A stretch of 64,000 bases of DNA from Mycobacterium asiaticum (GTDB lineage Bacteria; Actinomycetota; Actinomycetes; Mycobacteriales; Mycobacteriaceae), in contig NZ_LZMH01000028.1 in the NCBI RefSeq assembly GCF_001673635.1, forward strand, positions 52,767-116,766, read 5' to 3'. The notes beneath the pieces were generated by a model that worked only from the letters and a program-made list of their open reading frames with translations, did no database searches and had not been told where the DNA came from. Both the position numbers and the translations under genes were made by a program. Of the stretch, positions 56,890 to 64,000 are shown piece by piece. Each line of letters opens with the position of its first letter. Position 1 is the first letter of the stretch.

Positions 56890-58251
56890 ATGCGTACCGA
56901 GGTGAACTGGACACCGCTCCCGGTGCCGTGGGCGGTACAGACCGCCGACCGCATCCCCAAGCAGCGCTACTACGACCCCGAGTTCTACGCGCTGGAGAAC
57001 GAGAAGTTCTGGCCCCGGGTATGGCAGATGGCGTGCCGTCTCGAGGAGATTCCCAAGCCGGGCGACTTCGTCGAATACGAGATCCTCGACCAGTCGGTCA
57101 TCGTCGTGCGACTGGACGCCGAGAATGTGCGCGCCTATCACAACGCCTGCCGGCACCGCGGCGTGAAATTGGTGGAGGGCAACGGGTCCCGCCGCACCTT
57201 CGTGTGCCCGTTCCACGGCTGGTGCTGGGGCATCGACGGACGCAACACTTTCGTGCTGCGTTCCGATGCGTTCGACGAGTCGAATCTGAATCCGCAGGAC
57301 CTGGCCCTGGTTCCGGTGCGCTGCGAACTCTGGGGCGGCTGCGCGTGGATCAATTTCGACGACGGCGCACCGGGTTTGCGGGACTGCTTCGAACCGTTCG
57401 CGACGATCTACGATGCCTGGAAGGTCGAGTCACTGCGGAGCGAGTGGTGGCAGTCGTGCCGGCTTCCGGTGAACTGGAAGCTCGCGACGGCGGCGTTCAT
57501 GGAGGGCTATCACGTTCCTCAGACCCACCCGCAGTTGCTTCCGTCGTCACAACCGGCCACCGGCCAGCCGCCGGGACTGATCCAAACCAGCCTGTACTTC
57601 ATGCGGACGCTCGGCGAGGGCATGGCCGGGATGACCCACGAAAACGACCTCCGCATCGCCGAAGGCCTGCAGAACATGGAGTTGCCCGCCGACCCGGCCG
57701 AGGCGATGGCGGTGTGGAAAGCGACCCTGAACGACGCGGTGGTGCGCTGGCACCGGGCCAGGGGCTGCGACATTCCCGACCTCAACGAATTGCAGCGCCG
57801 CGGCATCGTCGACGCTATCGGGTTCTGCTTCCCGCATTATTTCCTGTTGCCGCAGTACAGCAGCGCGTCGTCATACCGGATCCGGCCGCTGGGCCCAGAG
57901 GAAACCCTGTTCGAGATCTGGTCGCTCACCCGCATCCCGCCGGATCAGGCAACCGGCAGACCCACCCCACCGGAACCCATGGCCCCCGACGACCCGCGCT
58001 GGCCGCCGATCCCGGCCCAGGATTTCTCCAATCTGCCCAAGCAGCAGAAGGGCTTGCATTCAAAGGGTTTTGAGTACATGCGCCTGTCGAGCCAGATCGA
58101 GGGGCTGATCTCGAACTTCGAGCGCGTCATCGACGGTTTCCTCGCCGACCTGCCGTATGACGTTCTGGTGCCGGCGATCCAGAAGACCAACACCACCATC
58201 GACGTCCCGATCGCCGACCTCGGTCTCACCGTGCCGGGGGTAGCGCGATGA
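56890..58251 (+). CDS. Rieske non-heme iron oxygenase, alpha subunit
   Basis: This 453-residue protein starts at ATG 56890, five bases after GAGGTGA. The Rieske [2Fe-2S] ligands are C87-x-H89 and C106-x2-H109 (CRHRG and CPFHGW). The mononuclear iron site includes H208 and H213 in EGYHVPQTHPQ. This is the alpha-subunit pattern of ring-hydroxylating oxygenases. No beta subunit, ferredoxin or reductase is encoded nearby, so electrons must come from elsewhere. It is coupled by ATGA to the flavoprotein gene. Confidence 0.94.
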   Translation: MRTEVNWTPLPVPWAVQTADRIPKQRYYDPEFYALENEKFWPRVWQMACRLEEIPKPGDFVEYEILDQSVIVVRLDAENVRAYHNACRHRGVKLVEGNGSRRTFVCPFHGWCWGIDGRNTFVLRSDAFDESNLNPQDLALVPVRCELWGGCAWINFDDGAPGLRDCFEPFATIYDAWKVESLRSEWWQSCRLPVNWKLATAAFMEGYHVPQTHPQLLPSSQPATGQPPGLIQTSLYFMRTLGEGMAGMTHENDLRIAEGLQNMELPADPAEAMAVWKATLNDAVVRWHRARGCDIPDLNELQRRGIVDAIGFCFPHYFLLPQYSSASSYRIRPLGPEETLFEIWSLTRIPPDQATGRPTPPEPMAPDDPRWPPIPAQDFSNLPKQQKGLHSKGFEYMRLSSQIEGLISNFERVIDGFLADLPYDVLVPAIQKTNTTIDVPIADLGLTVPGVAR

Positions 58252-59942
58252 GCACGGACTGGGACCACTCGGTCGATCTGCTTATCGCCGGTAGTGGCGG
58301 GGGCGGCATGGTGGCCGGCCTGGCGGCGCTGGACGCCGGGCTGGAACCGCTGATAGTGGAAAAGCAACCGCTGGTCGGCGGTTCGACCGGGCTTTCCGGC
58401 GGAATCGTCTGGCTGCCGAACAATCCGCTGATGCGGACCGACGGCATCGCCGACTCACATGAGGACGGTCTTGCCTACCTGGCCGACGTGGTCGGCGAAA
58501 TCGGTGCACCGTCCTCCCCCGCGCGCCGGGAAATGTTTCTCACCGCGGGCTACGAGATGATCAACTTCCTGATGCGGCGGGGGGTTCGGCTGATCCGCTG
58601 CGCCGGCTGGAGCGACTACTATCCGAACCACAAGGGCGGCAACGAATCCGGTCGCGCCGTCGAGGGAATCCCGTTCGATGCCGCCGAGCTCGGGGCATGG
58701 CACGACAAGGTGCAACCGGCGCTGGCCAAGAACTACGGGTACGTGGTGCTCACCAACGAGCTGCGTTCGGTTCAGTACTACAACCGCTCGCCGCGGGCGT
58801 TCGCGGTCGCGGCCAAGGTGTTCGCCCGGACCAGGGCAGCGCGGATCGCCCGCCGGCACCTCCTGACCAACGGCGCCTCGTTGATCGGTCAGATGCTCAA
58901 GGTGCTCATCGATCTCAGTGACGGCCGGCCTCCGTTGTGGATCAATGCCGCCATGGCGGACCTGATCGTCGAGGACGGCCGCGTCGTCGGCGCGCGCATC
59001 ACCCGGGACGGGACGAGCGTGAATGTCGAGGCCCGCAAGGGAGTCCTGTTGGCCGCCGGCGGTTTTGGCCACAACGCGGAGATGCGTCGGCAGTACAGTG
59101 GCGACCAGCCCAACGAGGGGCAGTGGTCGATCGCCAACGCCGGCGACACCGGCGAGGTGCTGCAGACCGCGATGCGACTCGGCGCCAAGACCGATCTCCT
59201 TGACGAAGCCTGGTGGTTGCCTTCGGTTTTCATTGCCAACGGCGGAGCGGCCGCCGCCTCGCTCGGTTCGGGGCGACAGCGTCCCGGCGCCATCTACGTC
59301 GACTCAACCGGCCGGCGGTTCTGCAACGAGTCGAACTCCTACGTCGAGGTCGGCAAGGCGATGTATGCCAACAAAGCGGTGCCGTGCTGGATGATCTTCG
59401 ACGACGGGTACGTGCGCCGCTATGTCGCCGGCACCAACCCGCTCAACCGCCAGCACCTACCGCCGGCGCTGATCGAAAGTGGCGCCGTCAAGCGCGCTGG
59501 GACGGTTGGTGAACTCGCCGCCCAGATCGACCTGCCCGCAGATGAATTAATGCGAACCGTGCAGCGGTTCAACAGGTTCGCGGCCAAGGGTCTGGACCCC
59601 GACTTCGGGCGCGGGCAGTCGGCCTACAACGACTGCCTGGGTGATCCCGGTTACCGGCCCAACGCCGCGCTCGGCCCACTGGACCGGGCGCCCTACTACG
59701 CGACGCGGGTGCTGCCGGCCGACGTCGGGACCTGCGGTGGGGTGATCACCAACGAATATGCGCAGGTCCTCGGCGAGCAGGATCGGGTGATCGAGGGTCT
59801 CTACGCGACCGGCAATACCACCGCCACGGTCATGGGCCGAACCTATCCGGGCGCCGGAGCGAGCATCGCGAGTTCGATGGTGTTCGGTTACGTGGCCGCC
59901 CGCCACGCGGCGGGGCGCCGGTTACCTGGCGAAAAGACGTAA
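58248..59942 (+). CDS. FAD-dependent dehydrogenase, 3-ketosteroid-Delta1-dehydrogenase-like
   Basis: This 564-residue flavoprotein has the FAD dinucleotide motif LLIAGSGGGGMVAGLAALDAG (11-31), then VEKQPLVGGSTGLSGG and a C-terminal GLYATGNTTATVMGRTYPGAGAS, as in KstD/fumarate-reductase-type enzymes. Such enzymes introduce a double bond next to a ketone. The ATG overlaps the Rieske gene stop (ATGA). The substrate may be steroid-like or another cyclic ketone; this is not settled by sequence. It is the last gene of the operon and ends in a terminator. Confidence 0.91.
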   Translation: MSTDWDHSVDLLIAGSGGGGMVAGLAALDAGLEPLIVEKQPLVGGSTGLSGGIVWLPNNPLMRTDGIADSHEDGLAYLADVVGEIGAPSSPARREMFLTAGYEMINFLMRRGVRLIRCAGWSDYYPNHKGGNESGRAVEGIPFDAAELGAWHDKVQPALAKNYGYVVLTNELRSVQYYNRSPRAFAVAAKVFARTRAARIARRHLLTNGASLIGQMLKVLIDLSDGRPPLWINAAMADLIVEDGRVVGARITRDGTSVNVEARKGVLLAAGGFGHNAEMRRQYSGDQPNEGQWSIANAGDTGEVLQTAMRLGAKTDLLDEAWWLPSVFIANGGAAAASLGSGRQRPGAIYVDSTGRRFCNESNSYVEVGKAMYANKAVPCWMIFDDGYVRRYVAGTNPLNRQHLPPALIESGAVKRAGTVGELAAQIDLPADELMRTVQRFNRFAAKGLDPDFGRGQSAYNDCLGDPGYRPNAALGPLDRAPYYATRVLPADVGTCGGVITNEYAQVLGEQDRVIEGLYATGNTTATVMGRTYPGAGASIASSMVFGYVAARHAAGRRLPGEKT

Positions 59943-59975
59943 AAGTCCGCGCACGCCCGGCGTGTCGCGGACTTT
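59942..59975. terminator. Bidirectional terminator between flavoprotein and crotonase genes
   Basis: The stem AAAGTCCGCG-CACG (59942-59955) pairs with CGTG-T-CGCGGACTTT (59961-59975) around a CCCGG loop with one bulged T. The stem ends fall on the stop codons of both convergent genes (59940-59942 and 59977-59975). The A/T ends of the stem give a short U run on either RNA. Confidence 0.85.
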
Positions 59976-60820
59976 CACGTCTGCTCGCGGGGCTCGTCGC
60001 GCCCGATGAAATCACGGGGCTTCATGCCGGACTGCATGAGTTCGGCGCGGCGGGCCTGCACATCGGACGCGGCGCCCACCATGTTGGTCAGGATGTGACT
60101 GACCTGAAGGTGCACCCGCATCCCCATCAGCTCCCAGGCCCGCTTCACGTTGTTCTTCACCGCCATCAGCGTCGTCAGCGGGATCTGCGCAATCTTGCGG
60201 GCCATCTCCTCGACGGTGTCTTCGAGGTCTTCGCGCGGCACCACCTTGTTGAGCAGGCCCCACTCGAGGGCCTGCTCGGCGGTCAGCGTCGGCGCCAGCA
60301 GCAACCAGTCCATGGTGCGGTGCCAATTCATCAGCAACCACGGCTCGATCATCGTGTGGCCGCCCGGCTCGCCGAGGCTCTGCGCCAGCGGCATTTGGAA
60401 ATACGCGTCCTGGGACGCGACGCAGAAGTCGGTGAGCAGACCGAGGTAGATCCCGCCGCCCATGCAGTAGCCGTGGATTTGCGAGATCGTCGGCTTCGGA
60501 AACTCCCACAGGTACAGGGTTGGCCACAGAAAGAGATCCGCGGTGCCTTTGTACAGATCTTCGAACGTGTTGCCGAAGTCGGGATAGGGATTTTCGTCCG
60601 GCCCCCAACGGGCGACGTGTCCACCACAGAAACCCTTGCCATTGGCCTTGAGAATGACGACTTTGACTTCCTTGTCGTGGTCGGCTTCGCGTAGGCACGC
60701 GTCGACCTCGGTCACCAGAACAGCGTCCTTGGTATTGGCCTTGTCGACGCGGTTGAGGATGATCCGCGCGATCGGTGGTTCGCGCTCGTAGATGACAGCT
60801 TCCAGGACGCGCCGCTCCAT
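59975..60820 (-). CDS. Crotonase-fold enzyme, paralogue of the operon crotonase
   Basis: This 281-residue crotonase-superfamily protein starts at ATG 60820. It has LKANGKGFCGGH and KPTISQIHGYCMGGG and, in place of the usual catalytic loop, LGEPGGHTMIEPWLLMNWHRT. Its likeness to the 54438 gene (KRAWELMGMRVH, IEPW, LVNEVVPR/LLNKVVPR) marks a duplicated subfamily. It is convergent with the catabolic operon and may act on a later CoA intermediate. There is no clear ribosome-binding site. Confidence 0.9.
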   Translation of the reverse strand: MERRVLEAVIYEREPPIARIILNRVDKANTKDAVLVTEVDACLREADHDKEVKVVILKANGKGFCGGHVARWGPDENPYPDFGNTFEDLYKGTADLFLWPTLYLWEFPKPTISQIHGYCMGGGIYLGLLTDFCVASQDAYFQMPLAQSLGEPGGHTMIEPWLLMNWHRTMDWLLLAPTLTAEQALEWGLLNKVVPREDLEDTVEEMARKIAQIPLTTLMAVKNNVKRAWELMGMRVHLQVSHILTNMVGAASDVQARRAELMQSGMKPRDFIGRDEPREQT

Positions 60821-61075
60821 CCGCGTTACATTACCGGACCGCGACGTAACGCCGACATGATTTCTGCGCGCATACGGTATGCTGAACAGCAATGTCGGCG
60901 CCCATGCCGACAACGTCGTGGAACGCATCGTCATCCACCAGTTCAGATGATTCGTGCATGCAGCACGAGCTTTTCTCGCGGCGATCGATTTTGCCCACCG
61001 GCAATCTCGCCATCTCGTGCTCGACTTCGCGGTATCGCGATGCGCGCACGCCGATGCCTGAAAGGCACCGAAATA

Positions 61076-62452
61076 GTGACTACCGACACAACTTTCGCCG
61101 ACCTCGGCGTATCCGACACTCTTGTCGGTGCGTTGAACAGGGTCGGCATTGCCCAGCCGTTTCCGATTCAGGTTGCGACACTGCCCGACGCGCTGGCCGG
61201 GCGCGACGTCCTGGGGCGGGGCAAGACCGGCAGCGGCAAGACGCTCGCTTTCTCGATTCCGTTGATCAGCAGGATTTCCCGCCAGAACCGGCGTCCGTCG
61301 CGCCCCTCGGGCTTGGTGCTTGCGCCGACCCGCGAATTGGCGACCCAGATCACTGCCACGCTGGAACCGCTCGCTGCCGCACGGGGATTGAAGGTGACGA
61401 CGATCTTCGGCGGCGTATCGCAAAACCGCCAGGTGGCCGCGCTGCAGTCCGGGGCCGACGTCGTGGTGGCGTGTCCTGGGCGGCTCGAGGACCTGATGAA
61501 GCAGCGGCTGATCAGTCTCGACGCTGTCGCGATCACCGTCATTGACGAAGCGGATCACATGGCGGACCTTGGTTTTCTGCCCGGTGTGACGCGCATTTTG
61601 GCCGCTACGCCCGTTAACGGTCAGCGTCTGCTGTTCTCCGCGACACTGGACAACGGGGTGGACAAACTCGTCAAGCGGTTCCTGCGCAACGAGGTGCTGC
61701 ATTCGGTCGACGAGGTCAACTCGCCGGTCTCCGCGATGACCCACCACGTCTTCCACGTCGCCAGCACCGAGGCGAAGAAGGAGCTGGTGCACCGGCTGGC
61801 GTCCGGCAGTGGTCGGCGGATTCTATTTCTGCGCACCAAGCATCAGGCGCGCAAGCTGGCCAAGCAACTCACCGACGCGGGCGTTCCCGCGGTGGATCTG
61901 CACGGCAACCTTTCCCAGCCGGCGCGTGACCGCAACCTGGCCAGGTTCGCGTCCGGGGACGCGCGGGTCTTGGTGGCGACCGATATCGCTGCGCGCGGCG
62001 TCCACGTCGACAACGTCGAGCTGGTGGTGCACATCGATCCGCCGAGCGAACACAAGTCGTATCTGCACCGTTCGGGCCGGACGGCGCGTGCCGGCAGCGC
62101 GGGTGACGTGGTGACCGTGGTGCTGCCCGAGCAGCAGGCGGAGACGCAGGTTTTGTTGCGCAAGGCCGGCATCAAGGTCAAGCCCGCGCAAGTGACCGCT
62201 TCCTCAGCCGCGGTGCAGACGCTGGTCGGTGAGATTGCGCCTTACCAGGCGCCGCCGATCGCGGTGGCTGTTCCCCCGCAGCATCGACGGTCCAGTGGCG
62301 CGAGTGCGCGGCGTGGTCGTGGTCGTGGCGCACGATCGGCGTCTTCGGAATCCGCTCGTGTTGAGCCGACCGTCCAGCACCGAGGCCCCACCGCCGCGCG
62401 CCGCGTCGAGCACCGCCGTCGGTCGGCCCGTCCACAGGGCAGCGCCAGATAG
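61076..62452 (+). CDS. DEAD-box RNA helicase, RhlE-like
   Basis: This 458-residue helicase starts at GTG 61076 (MTTDTTFADLGVSDTLVGAL). The motifs are Q (QPFPIQ), I (GRGKTGSGKT), Ia (PTRELA), II (VIDEADHM), III (SAT) and VI (HRSGRTARAG), followed by a basic RGRGRGAR tail of the RhlE type. It unwinds RNA duplexes, for example in ribosome assembly or RNA decay. The 250 bases upstream hold no gene; the frame can be extended to 60857, but nothing supports that start. Confidence 0.93.
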   Translation: MTTDTTFADLGVSDTLVGALNRVGIAQPFPIQVATLPDALAGRDVLGRGKTGSGKTLAFSIPLISRISRQNRRPSRPSGLVLAPTRELATQITATLEPLAAARGLKVTTIFGGVSQNRQVAALQSGADVVVACPGRLEDLMKQRLISLDAVAITVIDEADHMADLGFLPGVTRILAATPVNGQRLLFSATLDNGVDKLVKRFLRNEVLHSVDEVNSPVSAMTHHVFHVASTEAKKELVHRLASGSGRRILFLRTKHQARKLAKQLTDAGVPAVDLHGNLSQPARDRNLARFASGDARVLVATDIAARGVHVDNVELVVHIDPPSEHKSYLHRSGRTARAGSAGDVVTVVLPEQQAETQVLLRKAGIKVKPAQVTASSAAVQTLVGEIAPYQAPPIAVAVPPQHRRSSGASARRGRGRGARSASSESARVEPTVQHRGPTAARRVEHRRRSARPQGSAR

Positions 62453-62462
62453 TCCTGCCTCA

Positions 62463-63002
62463 TCAGCGTCGCGCGAGCAGCCATGCGTGCCCGTCGCCTT
62501 CGTCGCCGGCTATGAGCTCAAGATTCGCGAAGGCGCTCGGTAACTCGCCGGGCGCCGCGCGAAACGGACCGGGTGCGGCACCGACCTCGCTGAGCACGGC
62601 GATCGCCAGCAACCCACCCGGCGCCAGGCGCTCGATCAGTGCTCCGTCGAGGCGGCGGTCGCGAAATTTGTTGCACAGGATCATGTTTGCGGGCGGGCCG
62701 GGCGGCAGACCCTGATCGAGGTCGACGACTCCGAATCGGCAACGATCGCCAACCTGGTTGCGCCGGGCCAACTCTCGCGCCTGGTCGATGGCAACCGCGG
62801 AAACGTCGATGCCCCAGACATCGAAGCCGCGGCTAGCCAACCATACGGATCCGGTCCCCTGGCCGCAGGCGATATCCAGCGCGAGACCCTTCGTCGGTAT
62901 CAGATCGACGTGTGGGGCAAGGAAACTGGGTGCAGCGACCGCACCGGCGGGTCCCAGTTGGGCATATCGTTCATCCCAGCGGCGACGGTCCTGTTCGGTC
63001 AC
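62463..63002 (-). CDS. Class I SAM-dependent methyltransferase
   Basis: This 179-residue methyltransferase starts at GTG 63002 (MTEQDRRRWDERYAQLGPAG), a typical N terminus for the TehB/YjhP-type family. SAM motif I is ALDIACGQGTGSVWLA, with the following acidic residue in VWGIDVS and motif IV MILCNKF. The target is unknown. The ORF extension to 63152 would need an ATG farther upstream and lacks family support. It converges on the helicase gene with a 10-base gap. Confidence 0.85.
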   Translation of the reverse strand: MTEQDRRRWDERYAQLGPAGAVAAPSFLAPHVDLIPTKGLALDIACGQGTGSVWLASRGFDVWGIDVSAVAIDQARELARRNQVGDRCRFGVVDLDQGLPPGPPANMILCNKFRDRRLDGALIERLAPGGLLAIAVLSEVGAAPGPFRAAPGELPSAFANLELIAGDEGDGHAWLLARR

Positions 63003-63179
63003 AGCGCCAAGGTTACCCGTGGCGATTTCTGGACATATGTCTGCATTTGTGGCGATCTCCGGCCGCTCAAGGTTTGCTCCGGCAAGCGGTACGAGACCAC
63101 TCAGCCCTCGCTGCCGCAACGGATAAGGCGTTTGGCAGTTATCAGTGGGCACACGCTTGTGGCGTAGGTGGCTGCTTCC

Positions 63180-63185
63180 TACACT
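63180..63185 (+). promoter_or_regulatory. -10 box for a leaderless TetR mRNA
   Basis: TACACT lies six bases before the GTG at 63192, which places transcription initiation on the start codon itself. No ribosome-binding site precedes the GTG. This is the normal layout of leaderless mycobacterial genes. Confidence 0.55.
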
Positions 63186-63191
63186 GGACGG

Positions 63192-63770
63192 GTGTCTAGA
63201 GAAGTCCCGGCTGCCGGCGCGCCGCGCCGGTCGGATCGACGGCCCGGACAGACCATCCGCAAAGTGCTCGACGCGGGACTCGAAGAACTGCGCGAGTCTT
63301 CCTACGCTAACTTGACGATGCGTGCGGTGGCTCAGCGCGCCGGTGTTTCGCCGGCTAGTGCATACACCTACTTCTCATCGAAAAGCGCTCTGGTTGCGGC
63401 GGTCTACTTGCGGCTGCTCCGTGAGTTGCCGTTGCACACCGACGTCAACGACACGACCAAGACCCGAGTGAGCGCGACCTTGCGGGACATGGCGCTCATC
63501 GTCACCGACGAACCCGAGCTGACCGCCGGATGCGGGGCGGCATTGATGGCGGACGATCCCGCGGTCACGCCGCTGCGGAGTGAGATAGCCGACGAGGTGG
63601 CCCGCCGGATCGGTGCCGCGCTCGGTCCGGGGTGGCCTCGGGCAGTGAAGTCGACGCTGCAGATGACGTTCTCCGGCGCGCTGATGACCGCCCGGTTTCT
63701 GCCCTACCCGGAGATCGCCGGGCAGCTCGACGAAGCGGTGAATTTGATACTCGGCGCTTCGGTTGCGTAG
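63192..63770 (+). CDS. TetR family transcriptional regulator
   Basis: This 192-residue regulator starts at GTG 63192, probably leaderless; GTG 63168 is an alternative. The helix-turn-helix is in about residues 20-68, with LTMRAVAQRAGVSPASAYTYFSSKSALV. The C-terminal domain contains ALMADDPAVTPLRSEIADEVARRIG. The regulated gene is not obvious; the divergent methyltransferase at 63002 is the nearest candidate. The stop codon lies inside the stem of an intrinsic terminator. Confidence 0.9.
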   Translation: MSREVPAAGAPRRSDRRPGQTIRKVLDAGLEELRESSYANLTMRAVAQRAGVSPASAYTYFSSKSALVAAVYLRLLRELPLHTDVNDTTKTRVSATLRDMALIVTDEPELTAGCGAALMADDPAVTPLRSEIADEVARRIGAALGPGWPRAVKSTLQMTFSGALMTARFLPYPEIAGQLDEAVNLILGASVA

Positions 63771-63800
63771 CGCGGGATCCCCTGCGCTACTTCGTTTTTT
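63767..63800 (+). terminator. Intrinsic terminator after the TetR gene
   Basis: The stem GTAGCGCGGG (63767-63776) pairs with CCTGCGCTAC (63781-63790) around an ATCC loop, with one G-T pair, and is followed by TTCGTTTTTT. This is a classic rho-independent terminator, rare in this window for having a true T tract. Confidence 0.88.
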
Positions 63801-63828
63801 GTCAGTGGGTCTTCGTAGAATTCAGGGC

Positions 63829-64000
63829 ATGGCAGCAACCATGCACGAGCAGGTCGTCGAGTTTCTCGGCGGGCTTGAGGCGTTTGCGGATCGCTTGGGG
63901 GCGTTGGATTTTGACGCCTGTGGTACGAGTGAGTTGCTGTCGATCATCGAGGGTATGCAGCGGGTGGTGCGTAAGTTGCGCGTGCCCGGGCATGCGGTGG
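63829..64000 (+). CDS. DUF222/13E12-family protein, N terminus (cut by right edge)
   Basis: The first 57 residues are visible, starting at ATG 63829 (MAATMHEQVVEFLGGLEAFA; an ATG at 63841 is in frame). The pattern of short leucine-rich helices with ELLSIIEGMQRVVRKLRVPGHAV fits the DUF222 domain of the 13E12 repeat family, which usually continues to a C-terminal HNH nuclease domain. These genes occur in many copies in mycobacteria and serve as recombination and phage attachment targets. Codons here are less GC-rich than in neighbouring genes (ttg, ttt, gat). Confidence 0.7.
   Translation, partial: MAATMHEQVVEFLGGLEAFADRLGALDFDACGTSELLSIIEGMQRVVRKLRVPGHAV

Noticed and set aside
60857..61075. 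N-terminal extension of the DEAD-box helicase
   Set aside because: The Q-motif region of the family starts shortly after the GTG at 61076; the extension is low-complexity and lies in the divergent promoter gap.

Overview
The window is chromosomal DNA from a slow-growing Mycobacterium. The signs are a complete ESX-5 type VII secretion locus, eight PPE genes (one cut by the left edge), two PE genes and a PE_PGRS gene, together with very GC-rich coding sequence and frequent GTG/TTG starts. Gene names and comparisons with M. tuberculosis rest on recall of that genome's gene order; no database was searched, and the species was not determined.

Layout. (1) 1-8945, minus strand: six PPE-SVP genes (the first truncated) lie downstream of eccA5. 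One is followed by a small secreted DUF732 gene. Two of the long leaders in this array are diverged copies of each other. (2) 9387-30845, mostly minus strand: the ESX-5 locus, in transcription order eccB5, eccC5, [cyp143 on plus], ferredoxin, PPE25-like, PE18, PPE26-like, a second DUF732 gene, [a methyltransferase on plus], PE19, esxM, esxN, espG5, eccD5, mycP5, eccE5, eccA5. Relative to the recalled M. tuberculosis order, the PPE27 position holds the DUF732/methyltransferase pair. (3) 31154-37129: malQ, then four genes I do not place here in M. tuberculosis (SnoaL-like, UsfY-like with a SigF-like promoter, SRPBCC, and a cytochrome b-molybdopterin oxidoreductase fusion), then a DUF2505 gene. 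(4) 37333-49773: a block parallel to Rv1779c-Rv1768 (DUF4407, a conserved hypothetical, cyp144/TetR, DAPG hydrolase/flavin oxidase/IclR, ANTAR, aldonolactone oxidase, a PLP fold-III enzyme, PE_PGRS). (5) 49878-60820: a CoA-dependent catabolic island with a CaiB transferase, a mycofactocin-type SDR, E1-alpha/E1-beta, a stand-alone lipoyl domain, two unusual crotonases, an acyl-CoA ligase, a Rieske oxygenase and a 3-ketosteroid-dehydrogenase-like flavoprotein. (6) 61076-64000: a DEAD-box helicase, a methyltransferase, a TetR regulator and the start of a DUF222/13E12-family gene cut by the right edge.

How they fit together. EccB/C/D/E with MycP5 form the membrane secretion machine. EccA5 and EspG5 are cytosolic helpers. 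EsxM/EsxN and the PE/PPE proteins are the cargo. The catabolic island reads as one convergent pathway that activates an acid to a CoA thioester, oxidises a ring or chain and cleaves a C-C bond, but its substrate cannot be read from sequence. Convergent gene pairs are often separated by hairpins that overlap their stop codons. No rRNA, tRNA, CRISPR array or insertion sequence was seen.
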